Both the position numbers and the translations under genes were made by a program. Below the pieces are notes generated by a model. It was not told where the DNA came from. It ran no database searches and saw only the letters and a list, made by a program, of their open reading frames with translations. DNA of 64,000 nt. Origin: Mycobacterium lepraemurium. GTDB lineage: Bacteria; Actinomycetota; Actinomycetes; Mycobacteriales; Mycobacteriaceae. The stretch is from the NCBI GenBank assembly GCA_002291465.1, contig CP021238.1, forward strand, positions 3,286,001 to 3,350,000, written 5' to 3'. Of the stretch, positions 1 to 11,684 are shown piece by piece (the first letter of the stretch is position 1; each line of letters begins with the position of its first letter).

Positions 1-550
1 CGTCCCGTTCGGACAGGTAGCGCAGCTCCAGCCGGATCGCGAACCGGTCCAGCTGCGCCTCGGGCAGCGGGTAGGTGCCCTCGTACTCGATCGGCTTGTC
101 GGTGGCCAGCGCGATGAAAGGCTTTGGCAGCCGGTGTGTTTCGCCGTCGATGCTGACCTGGCCTTCGGCCATCGCCTTCAGCAGCGCCGCCTGCGTCTTC
201 GGCGGGGTGCGGTTGATCTCGTCGGCCAGCAACAGGTTGGTGAAGATGGGCCCGGCCCGGAACGCGAAGCGGCCCGACTGCATGTCGTAGATCGTCGAGC
301 CGAGCAGGTCGGTGGGCAGCAGGTCGGGGGTGAATTGCACGCGGGTGAATTGCAGGCCCAGCGCGGCAGCGAAGGACCGCGCGATCAGCGTCTTGCCCAG
401 TCCCGGCAGGTCTTCGATGAGGATGTGGCCGCGGGCCAGAACCGCGGTGAGGATCAGCCGCAGCGCGGAGCGTTTCCCCACCACCACGCGTTCTATCTCG
501 TCGAGAATCGCCTCGCAGTGTGCGGTCGTGGTTGCGGCCGGCAGAGTCAT
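1..550 (-). CDS. moxR3: MoxR-family AAA+ ATPase (3' end beyond window)
   Basis: This is a MoxR-type AAA+ ATPase, a family thought to act as chaperones for assembling membrane-associated or metal-dependent complexes. About 183 N-terminal residues are visible. Walker A is DLPGLGKT (about residue 46) and Walker B is LLLADEINR. The motif EGTYPLPEAQLDRF before the window edge is typical of MoxR. The ATG at 548-550 lies 19 bp after the stop expected for the upstream DUF4129 gene, so the two form an operon. Synteny with Rv3164c supports moxR3. One oddity is that sensor 1, usually ATxNP, reads ATDKP, so the conserved Asn is Lys in this sequence. Confidence 0.9.
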   Translation of the reverse strand, partial: MTLPAATTTAHCEAILDEIERVVVGKRSALRLILTAVLARGHILIEDLPGLGKTLIARSFAAALGLQFTRVQFTPDLLPTDLLGSTIYDMQSGRFAFRAGPIFTNLLLADEINRTPPKTQAALLKAMAEGQVSIDGETHRLPKPFIALATDKPIEYEGTYPLPEAQLDRFAIRLELRYLSERD

Positions 551-569
551 GGTCGGATCGCGCCCCCTG

Positions 570-1755
570 TCATACCTGGTCCAGCTTTCGCAGAATCTCT
601 TCCAGCGCCGCGCGTCCCGGGCCGGGCTGGGCCCACCAGTGCGGGTGACGTTGTTGGGGTTGACCCACTCCCACAGTTCGGCGCCGAAGAGCATCTGCCC
701 GGTCGCCTGGAAGAACGCCGGGTCCTTGGCTTGCCGTTGGCCGGTTGCGATCGCGTAGCGGCGGGCGAGCATCGGGCGCAGGTGCCGGTCCCAGTCGGCC
801 CGGGTGGACTCCGACCACCGGATCGTCGTCTCGGCAGCCGCAAACCAGCGGCGCAGCGAATCGCCGAGATCGTCGTTCATCACGTGCGGGCTGAACCGCG
901 CCTCGGTGAACAGGTTCACCAGCTGGACGGCGTTGTCGGCGTGCAGCGCATGGTGTTCCACCGCACGGGCCAGCACCTCGCTGGGGGTGTCGAAGTCCTG
1001 CGGCAGGGCGCCGGGAACGTGCGCCAGTTCGCGTTCCATCGCAGCGTAGCAGGCGATGATGGCCTCGCGTGGGTCGCGGCGCAGGTCGGCCATCTCGGCC
1101 AATCCGCGTTCGGCCGCACGCGCCAGCGACTCCGAATATGGTTGTGGCGCTGGGTTTTCGGCCGGTTTGTCGGGGACGGCCGGCGCCCACGACCGCCACC
1201 GGCGCCGCGCGCCGGCCACCGCTGCGGCGACGACCATCAACAGCATCGCGACGGTGCTGGCGAGCAGGATGCCCAGCGTGTCCTGCGACCCGTCGCGCGG
1301 ACGCTGCGGGTGCTGCGGCGGCGGTGCCGGGAGTGCCGCCGGGTGCGGTGGCGGCGACGCACCGATGCCGGGCGGCGGGGCGGGCGCGAGCCCGTGCGAC
1401 GCGAACAGCCGGGCCAACAGCATCACGATCAGCAGCCAGGCCACGATCACGCCGAGCCCGATCAGCAACACCCGCCAGGTCGGGCGGCCCCTGCCGGCGC
1501 CCAGCGCCTCCGACAGCGCGCCGGCGGGCGGAGCCGGCGCCCGCGGGTCCTTCAACCGCGCGACGATCGAGACCGCGATCAGCGCCAGCGTCACCGCAAG
1601 GATGGCCACCACCAGGCCCAGCGCCGCCCGGCCGCCCGCCTCGCTGCGCGTCGCGTCGTGTTGGGCGGGCAGGAACCCGCGCAGGGCGGCGGCGACCACG
1701 AGCAACAGAACGTCAGGGCGACGACCCGCCCTGTCGGCTTGTCCATCCCGGGCAT
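570..1755 (-). pseudogene. DUF4129 membrane protein upstream of moxR3, frameshifted twice
   Basis: The reconstructed protein has about 390 residues. It has four hydrophobic segments (for example VLLLVVAAALRG, LGLVVAILAVTLALIA and IGLGVIVAWLLIVMLLA) followed by a cytoplasmic DUF4129 domain (AIIACYAAMERELAHVPGALP). Such proteins are encoded next to MoxR ATPases and are presumed client or partner components. Two single-base losses break it. One is near 1713 after MDKPTGRVVALT. The other is near 645 in a GGGCCC run, where the expected C-terminus ALEEILRKLDQV lies in another frame. As sequenced, the second shift fuses the DUF4129 frame in phase with moxR3. The start could be the ATG at 1755 or at 1746. 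It corresponds roughly to the Rv3165c/Rv3166c position. Confidence 0.65.
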
Positions 1756-1932
1756 CGGCACACCACTCGACCGGTTGCCTGCCGCTGGTGCAGCACTGGC
1801 TTTGCTCATACTTGCACGTCAGGCGGTCCCGGGGCCCAGAACCGCCCGCACCGCTTATGCACAGTTGGCGGTTCATCCACAGATTGGCCGCGGACCGATA
1901 CTGTTCGAACACCTGTTCTATACGGTGGTGGC

Positions 1933-3258
1933 GTGGGCGCTTTCCTGTCATCGGAACAGGCGCGGCAGCGCATCACCGCCGCGCTCGACGCGATCGACGC
2001 TGCCCACGACGTGCTGCGGCACACCTCGTCGGATCTAGTCGGCACTGGCTTTCGGATCGACGTCGCCGAACGACTCGAGGCCCAGGACCACACCAATCGG
2101 GGGCTGATGTACCGCTTCTTCGGCGAAATCGCCGACCCTCCCGACGAGGCCGGGTCGTTGCCGGTGGCGCGCTCCATGCTGTGGGCGCGGCTGCGCGTCA
2201 GCCCGGGAGAACTCCGGCGTCGCTTCGCGCTCGCGGCCCGCATCCGACCGCGCCGTTCGCTGACCGGCCCGCCGCTGGACCCCGAACTGCCGGCGTTGGC
2301 GGCAGCGGTCGCCGCGGGCGCGGTCGGCGAGGACCACATCCGGGCGGTGTGCGTCGCGGTCGATGCCTCGCCCTGCGCGGTCCCCCGCTCCGCCGCGTCG
2401 GACGCCGAGCGCACGCTGGTACGGCATGCGGCCAAACTCGATGCCGCCGTGATCACCAAGCTGGGCCGGCGAATCGCCGACTATCTCAATCCCGACGGCG
2501 AGTTCAGCGACGTCGATCGCGCCCGCCGCCGGGGTCTGCACCTGGGGCGCAGGGCGTCGACGGGATGTCGCGGCTGTCGGGGCTGCTGGATCCCGAGACC
2601 CGCGCCTACTTCGAGGCCGTCGCATCGGCGGTGCGGCCCGGCCGTCACCAACCCGAAGGCGACGGCGATCCGCGGGCACGCGATGAGCGCACGCCGTCGC
2701 AGCGTTGCCACGACGCCCTCAAGCTCGGCCTGGAAGTCGCCGTCGCCTCGGGCGGTCTCGGCGTGCATCGCGGCCATCCGGTCACCGTGATCGCCAGCAC
2801 CACGCTGGCCGAACTCGACCAGGCCGCGCAAGCGGTGGCCGACCCGTCGATTCCGATGCCCGCGCCGGCGCTGACGGGCGGCGGTCCACGATTGCCGATG
2901 CCGGACCTGATTCGCATGGCAGCCAAGGCAATTCACTATCTGGCGGTGTTCGACGAGCACACCGGTGGCCCTTGTATCTGGGGCGGCAGAAGCGCGTCGC
3001 GACCGCGGATCAGCGACTTACCGCTGCGAAGTGCATCATGCGCCGGACTGGGCGGACGGCGGCCGGACCGACGCGGACAAGCTGTTTTTCGCCTGCGGTC
3101 CCGACCATGGCGCGGTCAGCCGGGGCGATTGGCGCACCAGTGTCGGCGACGATGGGCGATTGGCCTGGACCGACGGCAACGGGCCACCCCATATCAACCG
3201 GGCACACCATCCCGACGAGCTGCTGCGCGGCGATCCCGACCCGCCCGAAAACGATTGA
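1933..3258 (+). pseudogene. 13E12-repeat family protein (DUF222 + HNH), frameshifted with internal deletion
   Basis: This belongs to the mycobacterial 13E12 (REP13E12) family, which has an N-terminal DUF222 domain and a C-terminal HNH nuclease-like domain. It begins at GTG 1933 (GAFLSSEQARQRITAALDAI). The frame breaks near 2550 in a G run, where the segment GVDGMSRLSGLLDPETRAYF continues in another frame. It breaks again near 2965-3020. The HNH end CEVHHAPDWADGGRTDADKL is present. The segment before it, which normally carries the first Cys pair of the zinc site, is missing between ATADQR and YRCEVHH (roughly 20 codons). The copy is therefore probably inactive. Multicopy 13E12 genes serve as recombination sites. 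Confidence 0.75.
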
Positions 3259-3393
3259 CGGACGCGGCGATCGGCCGTCAAGCCGGTGTCGGCCCTCGGA
3301 CGAAGGGATTGCCGGAGTTTCCGGTGGTCGTTTTGGTGCCGATCCGCCGGGTACCCGACGGGAGTCCATCCAATCGACATTGGGGAAACACAT

Positions 3394-3702
3394 ATGGACG
3401 ACCGAAAGATTCACCTTGTGATCGCGCGCCGCCCACTGGCAACGCTCGCGCTGGCTGTCAGCGGAGCACTCGGCGCGGGGGTCGCGTCGGCAACCGCGTC
3501 CCACGCGATGCCGGGCACCGCAACCCGCCCCGCGGTGAGCTTCCTGCCGGACAACCCGCCGCCACCCGGGCCACCTGGACCGCCCGGTCCTCCCGGACCT
3601 CCCGGAGCGCCGGGCGCTCCGGGAGGTCCGGGAGGACCGGGCGCGGTGGGGCCACCCGGCGGGCCGGGGGCGGTAGGACCTGCCGGACCTCCGGGGCGCT
3701 AA
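3394..3702 (+). CDS. secreted protein with collagen-like GXX tail
   Basis: The product has 102 residues. A hydrophobic signal-like segment (ATLALAVSGALGAGVASATA) is followed by a short linker and a C-terminal collagen-like tract of Gly-X-X triplets rich in Pro (GPPGPPGPPGPPGAPGAPGG, about residues 58-102). The ATG at 3394 is preceded by GGGGAAA at a suitable distance; the longer upstream reading frame has no such site. A strong hairpin follows the stop. Bacterial collagen-like tails usually form surface-exposed triple helices, but the function here is unknown. The repetitive DNA makes the exact triplet number sensitive to assembly error. Confidence 0.7.
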   Translation: MDDRKIHLVIARRPLATLALAVSGALGAGVASATASHAMPGTATRPAVSFLPDNPPPPGPPGPPGPPGPPGAPGAPGGPGGPGAVGPPGGPGAVGPAGPPGR

Positions 3703-3703
3703 A

Positions 3704-3758
3704 CCCGCGAGCCGCGGTGGGGGACGGTGCAACGCCTCCCCCACCGCGGTAATGCGGG
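3704..3758. terminator. bidirectional hairpin terminator
   Basis: A perfect 13-bp inverted repeat (CCGCGGTGGGGGA at 3712-3724 and its complement at 3737-3749) has a 12-nt loop. Outer arms CCCGC/GCGGG extend it. It lies between the convergent collagen-like gene and the SDR gene, so it probably terminates both. Confidence 0.75.
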
Positions 3759-3765
3759 CCATAAC

Positions 3766-4671
3766 CTAGTCCAAGCCGAAGGGACGGAAGCTGCCGTCCA
3801 GAACCTGCAGGTGACCGATGGTGCGTCCGGTGACCCTGCCGGGATCCACCAGCGCCAACTCCACTGCGGCCCGGGCGAATTCGTCCGACGACGCGGTGTC
3901 GTCGAAATCGCGGGCGTAGTAGGAAAGCCCCGGCGTGAGGATCGGTTTGGACGGCGACAGCGCATTGACTGCGATGCGATGGTCGGCGAGATCGTATGCC
4001 ACACACTGGGTCAGGTGTTCGAGCGCGGCCTTGGATCCGCCGTACCCGGGCAGCACCCCGCCGCTGCGATCGGCGTACGGTCCGTCACCCGGCAGCCGGG
4101 AGACGACCGAAGTGATGTTGATGATCGCTCCGCCGCCCGCCCCGATCATGTCCGGGCACACCCTCTACATCAGTTCGTAGGCAGCGAAGACGGCGATGTC
4201 GAAATGCCGCCGGTAGGCGTGCAGCGGCGTGCTGACGAAGCCCGGCCAGCCCAGTTTGGCGCCGCCGGACTCCGGTTTGGCGCCGCCGGACTCCGGTTTG
4301 GCGCCGCCGGACTCCGGTTTGGCGCGCGCCTCATCACCGGGCGCCGGCGGCCTGCCAGGCGCGGTGAAGGCCGCATTGTTGACCAGAATCGTGATGGGGC
4401 CCAACTCCTCTCGAGCCGAATCCACCAGCCGCGCGACATCGTCGCGGTCGGTCAGATCGGCCCGCACCGGCACCGCGCGCCCACCGGTGGCCTCGATGTC
4501 GGCGACCGTGGACCCGATGGTGCCCGGCAACCGGTCGTCCCAGACTTGCTCGGTCCGCCCGGCGACCGCCACCGCGGCGCCCTCGCTCGCCAGGGCCAGC
4601 GCGATGGCCCGGCCCAGGCCGCGGCTGGCGCCGGTGACGATCGCGGCGCAGCCGGCCAGCCACCCCGTCAC
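3766..4671 (-). pseudogene. short-chain dehydrogenase with in-frame TAG and triplicated insert
   Basis: This is a classical SDR with the cofactor motif TGASRGLGRAIA, the NNAA motif (LVNNAAFTAPG) and the catalytic YGGSK. The start is GTG 4671, overlapping the stop of the upstream TetR gene as GTGA, so the pair is translationally coupled. An in-frame TAG at 4165-4167 splits the protein after FAAYELM. The next codons continue the same fold (VCPDMIGAGGGAIINITSVVS), so the stop most simply replaces CAG (Gln). Before the break, a 21-bp unit encoding AKPESGG is repeated three times (4258-4320), an unusual insertion for an SDR. The substrate is unknown. The TetR neighbour suggests inducible metabolism of a small molecule. 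Confidence 0.75.
4258..4320. repeat. 3 x 21-bp in-frame tandem repeat
   Basis: Three exact copies of a 21-bp unit beginning GGCGCCGCCGGACTCC lie inside the SDR gene. The length keeps the frame and encodes AKPESGG three times. Replication slippage is the simplest origin. Confidence 0.9.
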
Positions 4672-5269
4672 CGCCGCACCCCGTGCACCACGATGGCCGT
4701 CGTCTGCTCCACCCACGCGTCGTCGAGTTCCTCCTCCGGGCACAGCAGCATCCGCAGCATCGTCGCTCCCCCGATCAACTCGATCAACCGGTCCGGATCC
4801 ACGTCGGGATGCGCCTCGCCGCGGTCCACCGCCTCGCGCAACCGCACCCGCACCGCAGTGAACAGGTCCGCGAACCGCGACATCACCCGGGCGTTGAGCG
4901 CGGGATCGGCTGTCATGTCGGCCACCAGGCCGGGCAGCGCGGCGCGCACCACCGGCGTGGTGAACACGTCGCGCGTGGCCTCGATCATCATCCGCATGTC
5001 GGCGGCGATGTCGCCGGCCGGCGCCTCCAGCGCGGTCGGGGCCGTCGGGAAGGCCGCCTCGTGCACCAGTTCGGCCTTGCTCGACCAGCGCCGGTACAGC
5101 GCCGATTTGGTGGTGCCGGCACGCTCGGCGACCGCCGCCAGACTGATCTTCGAATAGCCCGTTTGGACAAGCAGTTCCGCGGTCGCCGATAGGATGGCCG
5201 AGTCGATGCGCGGATCGCGGGGGCGGCCGGCGCCGGGGGCCTTGCCAAGGCCGGACGGGTCTGCTTCCA

Positions 5270-5270
<1 letters not shown>
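4668..5270 (-). CDS. TetR/AcrR-family transcriptional regulator (Rv3167c type)
   Basis: The product has about 200 residues. The N-terminal helix-turn-helix is typical of TetR (ILSATAELLVQTGYSKISLAAVAERAGTTKSALYRRWSSKAEL, about residues 25-67), and the C-terminal ligand-binding region is helical. The ATG at 5268-5270 was chosen because upstream codons would run through the divergent promoter. It is divergent from the APH-fold gene and forms a GTGA-overlapping pair with the downstream SDR. By position it matches Rv3167c. A candidate operator overlaps its own start codon, which suggests autorepression and control of the divergent gene. Confidence 0.85.
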
Positions 5271-6459
<1,189 letters not shown>

Positions 6460-6460
<1 letters not shown>

Positions 6461-7552
6461 TGCTCGGACCGCTCCACGAATACCCGGTACATCAGATCCC
6501 GCAGCCCATCGCGTGGCCGGGCTCCTCAGACCGCAACTTCTACGACCGCTCCTACTTCAACGCCCATGACCGCACCGAGAACATCTTCGTCATCAGCGGC
6601 ATCGGCTACTACCCCAACCTCGGGGTCAAGGACACGTTCTTCCTTGTCCGGCGCGGGGACACCCAGACCGCGGTGCACCTGTGCGATGCCATCGACCAGG
6701 ACCGGCTCAACCAGCACGTCAACGGCTACCGGATCGAGGTGAAAGAGCCGCTGCGCAAGCTGCGTCTGGTGCTCGACGAAACCGAAGGCGTAACAGCCGA
6801 TCTCACCTGGGAGGGGCTGTTCGACGTGGTGCAGGAGCAGCCGCACATCCTGCGTTCGGGCAACCGGGTGACGCTGGACGCGCAGCGCTTCGCCCAGCTG
6901 GGCAGCTGGAGCGGGCGCATCGTCATCGACGGCCAGGAGATCGCGGTCGACCCCGCGACCTGGATCGGCAGCCGCGACCGGTCCTGGAGCATCCGGCCAA
7001 TCGGGGAGCCCGAGCTGGCCGGCCGGCCCGCCGATCCGCCGTTCGAGGGCATGTGGTGGCTGTACGTCCCGATGGCGTTCGACGACTTCGCAATCGTGCT
7101 GATCATCCAGGAGCAGCCCGACGGGTTCCGCTCGCTCAACGACTGCACCCAGATCTGGCGTGACGGCCGGGTGGAGCAGCTGGGCTGGCCGCGGGTCAAG
7201 ACCCACTACCGCTCCGGCACCCGGATCCCCACCGGCGCGACCATCGAGGCCAGCGCCCCCGACGGCACGCCGGTGCACTTCGACGTGGAGTCCAAGCTGC
7301 CGGTGCCGATCCACGTCGACGGCGGCGACTCGGACTGGCTGCACGGCATGTGGAAGGGCGAGAAGTTCACCGAGCGGCTGACCTACGACATGACCGACCC
7401 GGCGATCATCGCGCGCTCCGGCTTCGGGGTGATCGACCACGTGGGCCGGGCGATCTGCCGCGACGGCGACAAGGCCCCGGTGGAGGGCTGGGGCCTCTAC
7501 GAGCACGGCGCGCTGAGGCGCCACGACCCATCCGGATTCTCCGACTGGTTAA
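6460..7552 (+). CDS. conserved hypothetical protein (Rv3169 type)
   Basis: The product has about 363 residues up to the expected end near GFSDW. It belongs to a family of large beta-rich proteins conserved beside the APH-fold gene (start MLGPLHEYPVHQIPQPIAWP). I recognise no catalytic motif. The ATG at 6460 overlaps the preceding stop. As sequenced, the frame does not stop at 7552 but reads on to 8202 antisense to the next gene. A TAA in the adjacent frame at 7550-7552 lies in the palindrome GTTAAC, which also holds the convergent gene's stop, so a one-base loss near the end is likely. Confidence 0.7.
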
Positions 7553-8899
7553 CGGTCGCGCCGCAACCGGTACGCCGCCCCGGGGTGGTCGTCGCCCAGC
7601 AGCGGCCCGGCGGCCCCCAGGCGTTCGCGCAGCGTCGAACCCGGCCCCTGCTCGGGCACAACGAATTTCGCGAAATCGACGAAGGTTCCCGGGGTGGTCA
7701 CGTAGGCGACGTTGAACCCGTCGACGTCGGCGTCGTCGACCCAACGCTCGAGTTCGTCGGCGACCTCGGTCGGCGACCCCACCAGCACCGGGCCGCGCCC
7801 GCCGATGCCGATCTCGGCGGCCAGCTCGGCCACCGTCCAGGCCCGCCCCGCTGTGGTGAACGACGCCAGCGCCGAGCGGTTGGCGTCGGTTTCCACGTAG
7901 GTCAGCGGTTCGTCGGGGTCCAGCTCGGCCAAATCCACCCCGCTCCAGCCGCCGAACAGGGCCAGCGCCCCGCGGGGGCTGACGAAGCGCCGGTATTCGG
8001 CCAGTTTGGCAACGGCCGCGTCGTGCGTCTCGGCGACCACCGGGGTCACCATGGTGAACACCTTGACCGCCCGCGGGTCCCGGCCCAGCTGCGCGGCGGC
8101 CGTCCGCAGCGCCCGCACGGACTCGCGCACCACCTGCGCCGTCGGCCCGGAGACGAAGACCGCCTCGGCGTGGGCCGCGGCGAAGCGGATGCCGCGCGGT
8201 GAGGCCCCGGCCTGGAACAGCACCGGGGTGCGTTGCGGCGACGGCTCGCACAGGAACGGCCCGGGCACCGAGAAGTAGCGGCCCTTGTGCTCGATGTCGT
8301 GCACCTTGGCGGGGTCGGTGAACACGCCGCGCTTGCCGCCGGTCGCGCAGCACGGCGCCGGCCTCCCACGAGCCCTCCCACAGCTTGTAGCAGACCTCCA
8401 GATATTCGTCGGCGATCTCGTAGCGCTGGTCGTGCGGGATCTGGGCGTCCAGGCCCAAATTGCGTGCGGCACTGTTCAAATAGGATGTGACGATGTTCCA
8501 CGCCACCCGGCCACCGGTGAGGTGGTCCAGCGTGGAGAGCCGGCGCGCCAGGGCATACGGCTGCTCGTAGGTCAGCGACAGGGTGATGCCGAATCCCAGC
8601 GTCTCGGTCACCGCCGCCATCGCCGAGACCGCGGCGCTCGGTTCGTTGACCGGGAACTGCGCGGCGTCGACGACGGCGGCGTCGCGGGAGGCGCCGTAGA
8701 TGTCGTGGACTCCGAGCACGTCGGCCAGGAACAGCGCGTCGAACCCGCCCGCCTCCAGCGTGCGGGCCAGCTCCGTCCAGTAGCTCAGCTCGCGGTACCG
8801 GTGGCCCTGGTCGTCGGGGTGCCGCCACAGCCCGGCCGACTGATACCCGACGCAGGCCATGTCGAAGGCGTTGAGGTAGATCCGGCGGGCCGCGCTCAT
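7549..8899 (-). pseudogene. NtaA/DszA-type LLM flavin-dependent monooxygenase, frameshifted
   Basis: This is a luciferase-like flavin monooxygenase of the NtaA/SnaA/DszA branch, about 450 residues. The N-terminal half (FDMACVGYQSAGLWRHPDDQ; FDALFLADVLGVHDIYG; GGRVAWNIVTSYLNSAARNLG) and the C-terminal half (VLFQAGASPRGIRFAAAHAE; GSPTEVADELERWVDDADVDG) are both well preserved. They lie in different frames, with one shift near 8345. Enzymes of this branch oxidise chelators, sulfonates or similar organics with FMNH2 or F420H2. Its ATG (8899) overlaps the stop of the upstream transporter (ATGA), so the two probably handle one imported compound. Confidence 0.75.
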
Positions 8900-10204
8900 C
8901 CGATCGGCTCCCCGCGCGTCTCCCGGGCCACGCAGGCGGCGCCCACGGTGATCGCCGCCAGCACCGCGAAATAGCCGACGATCGCCGTGGCCGACCGCCC
9001 CCGGCGACCAGCAACGACGCCGCGATCAACGGCGCGAACCCGCCGGAGAGCACGGCGCCGATGTGATATCCCAGGCTCGATCCGCTGTAGCGCACCCGGG
9101 TGTCGAACAGTTCGGCGAACCAGGCGGCCTGCGGACCGTGCATCGCATCGTGAACGACGTTGACGCCGAACACGATTGCCACCACCACCACCAGCACCGC
9201 CGAGCCGGTGCCGGCGAAGAACAACACCAGCGCCGCGACCGATGCCAGGGCGCCGAACAGATACGGCGGCCGCCGCCCGACGCTGTCCGGCAGCAGCGCC
9301 CAGCCCGGCGTGCTGAGAAACCCCAGGGCCGACGAGATCAGCACCGCGACCAGCCCCACCCCGCTGCCCTTGCCGAATGAATCCTGAAGGTAGCTAAGCG
9401 AATACGTGGTCAACAGCACGAACAGCCCGATCTGCGACAGGCGCAGGCCGGTGGTGATGACGACGTTGCGCGCGTCGGTGCGCAGCACCTGCACGATCGG
9501 CAGCCGGGCCAGCTCGTCGCGGCTTCTCAGCCGGTCGAAGACTTCGGCGTCGGTGAGCCGCAGCCGCACGAACAGACCGACCGCCACCAGAAAGATGCTG
9601 AGCAGGAACGGGATCCGCGATCCGAAGCCGAGGAAGACGGCGGGCCCGGTGGCCTTGCGGACACCGAAGAACACCAACGTCGCCAGCAGCATGCCGGCCG
9701 GAGAGCCCAGCTGGGTGAAGCTGCCGAACAGGCCGCGACGGCCCGGCGGCGCATGCTCCACCGACAGCACCGCGGCCCCACCCCATTCCGCGCCCACGGC
9801 CAGCCCCTGCACCACCCGCAGCGACGCCAGCAGGGCCGGCGCCGCCAGCCCGGCCTCGGCGTAGGTCGGCAGCGCCCCGATCGCGGTGGTGACCAAACCC
9901 ATCACCAGCAGCGCGGCCACCAGCACGGTCTTGCGGCCCAGCCGGTCGCCGAAGTGGCCGGACAGCACCGCACCGAGCGGGCGGGCGCCCAATCCGGCGG
10001 CGCAGGTGGCGAACGAGGCCAGCGTCCCGGCGGACGGCGAGATGATGGGGAAGAACAGCGGTTTGAACACCAGCGCCGACGCGGTCGCGTAGAGGTAGAA
10101 GTCGTACCACTCGTGCCGATCATGCTGCCCGCAGCGACGGTGCGCAGCTCCGGCCGGGCAGGAAGGTCGCCGGCCGAAGCGGCGGCCGGGCTAGTCAGGG
10201 TCAC
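8896..10204 (-). pseudogene. MFS transporter, metabolite:H+ symporter branch, frameshifted
   Basis: This is a 12-helix major facilitator of the MHS branch. Landmarks are TVAAGSMIGT followed by EWYDFYLYATASALVF in another frame, the loop GHFGDRLGRKTVLV and the helix-4/5 region RVVQGLAVGAEWGGAAVLSVEHAP. A shift near 10112 separates the first codons from helix 1. Another near 9000 moves the last helix (AIVGYFAVLAAITVGAACVA, ending RETRGEPIG) out of frame. A GTG at 10204 is the likely start. It overlaps the downstream monooxygenase gene by 4 nt. This pair is inserted between the Rv3169- and Rv3170-type genes relative to the M. tuberculosis order. Confidence 0.75.
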
Positions 10205-10337
10205 GTGGTTGCAGGGTAATGAGCCCGTCGGCGCCGGCGAATGTTTGCCATCGCCGTGATGCGAACGCCGAGCGGATGCGCTGGGGCTTTGCCACAATTC
10301 GCCGACAAACCCCGCGAAATGCGGTTCACTAGAGCGC

Positions 10338-11684
10338 GTGTCAGGGCCGCCGCGGATCGTCGACGTCGTCGTGGTCGGCGCCGGCTTTGCCGGGCTGGCC
10401 GCGGCCCGCGAGCTCAACCGGCAGGGCCATGACGTGGTGGTCTTCGAGGGCCGCGACCGGGTGGGCGGGCGGTCGTTCACCGGCAGCGTCGCCGGGCTGC
10501 CGGCCGATCTGGGCGGGACGTTCGTCGGGCCCACCCAGGACGCGGTGCTGGCGTTGGCGACCGAACTCGAGGTGCCGACCACCCCGACGCACCACGAGGG
10601 CAAGAACCTGATCCACTGGCGCGGCTGGACGCACGCCTACCACGGCACCATTCCCAAGCTTTCCCTGACCGGCTTGCTGGACATCGGCCGGCTGCGCTGG
10701 CAGTTCGACCGGATCGCCCGCAGCATTCCGCTGGCGGCGCCGTGGGAGGCCCGGCGGGCGGCCGAACTAGACGGCCTGTCGCTGGGCGGCTGGCTGCGCT
10801 CGGTGCGCGCCACCACCTCGTCGCACGCCCTGCTGGCGATGGTGGCCCGGGTGACCTGGGGATGTGAGCCCGACGAGGTGTCGATGCTGCACGCCGCCCG
10901 GTACGCGCACGCGGCCGGCGGGCTGGACCCGCTGCTCGACATCGAGGACGGCGCCCAACAGGACCGCTTCCCCGGCGGCACCCAGCAGATCGCCGCGGCC
11001 GCGGCCGCCGAACTGGGTGCACGGGTGGTGCTGGGCGCGCCGGTGCGCCGGATCGAGCGGCACGGCGCGGGCGTGACCGTGCGCACCGACCTCGGCGACA
11101 CCGAGGCCGGGTTCGTCATCGTGGCCATCCCGCCGGCGCATCGCGCCACGATCGAGTTCTCCCCGCCGCTGCCCGCCGAGTACGAGCAGCTGGCCCGGCA
11201 CTGGCCGCAGGGCCGGCTCAGCAAGGCGTACGCGGCCTATTCCACCCCGTTTTGGCGGGCCGACGGTTTCTCCGGGCAGGCGCTGTCGGACGAGGGCCCG
11301 GTTTTCATCACCTTCGACGTCAGCCCGCACCCGGACGGCCCGGGCATCCTGATGGGTTTCGTGGACGCCCGCGCCTTCGACTCGCTGCCCGCCGAACAGC
11401 GCCGCCGCGACGCATTGCGTTGTTTCGCAACTCTTTTCGGCGACGACGCGCTAAAACCCCTCGACTATGTCGATCACCGTTGGGGCGCGGAGGAATTCGC
11501 GCCGGGCGGACCCACCGCGGCGGTGCCGCCGGGGTCGTGGACGCGGTTCGGGCGGTGGCTGCGCGAACCCGTCGGTCCGATCCACTGGGCCGGCACCGAA
11601 ACCGCCGACGAGTGGACCGGATTCCTCGACGGCGCCATCCGCTCTGGCCGGCGCGCGGCCGCCGAGGTCACCGCCCTGCTATGA
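10338..11684 (+). CDS. aofH: flavin monoamine oxidase family protein (Rv3170)
   Basis: The product has 448 residues with no breaks. The N-terminal FAD dinucleotide-binding motif is [20 protein letters not shown], and [13 protein letters not shown] follows, as in amine oxidases. The C-terminal flavin motif [20 protein letters not shown] matches the monoamine oxidase family. It should oxidise primary or secondary amines to aldehydes with H2O2 release. The GTG at 10338 fits the family N-terminus. Its stop overlaps the convergent hpx stop by about 6 nt, an arrangement shared with Rv3170-Rv3171c. Confidence 0.92.
   Translation: MSGPPRIVDVVVVGAGFAGLAAARELNRQGHDVVVFEGRDRVGGRSFTGSVAGLPADLGGTFVGPTQDAVLALATELEVPTTPTHHEGKNLIHWRGWTHAYHGTIPKLSLTGLLDIGRLRWQFDRIARSIPLAAPWEARRAAELDGLSLGGWLRSVRATTSSHALLAMVARVTWGCEPDEVSMLHAARYAHAAGGLDPLLDIEDGAQQDRFPGGTQQIAAAAAAELGARVVLGAPVRRIERHGAGVTVRTDLGDTEAGFVIVAIPPAHRATIEFSPPLPAEYEQLARHWPQGRLSKAYAAYSTPFWRADGFSGQALSDEGPVFITFDVSPHPDGPGILMGFVDARAFDSLPAEQRRRDALRCFATLFGDDALKPLDYVDHRWGAEEFAPGGPTAAVPPGSWTRFGRWLREPVGPIHWAGTETADEWTGFLDGAIRSGRRAAAEVTALL

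Noticed and set aside
134..3752. Long overlapping plus-strand frames over moxR3 and the DUF4129 gene
   Set aside because: Arg/Gly-rich shadows; the opposite strand encodes recognisable MoxR and DUF4129 motifs.
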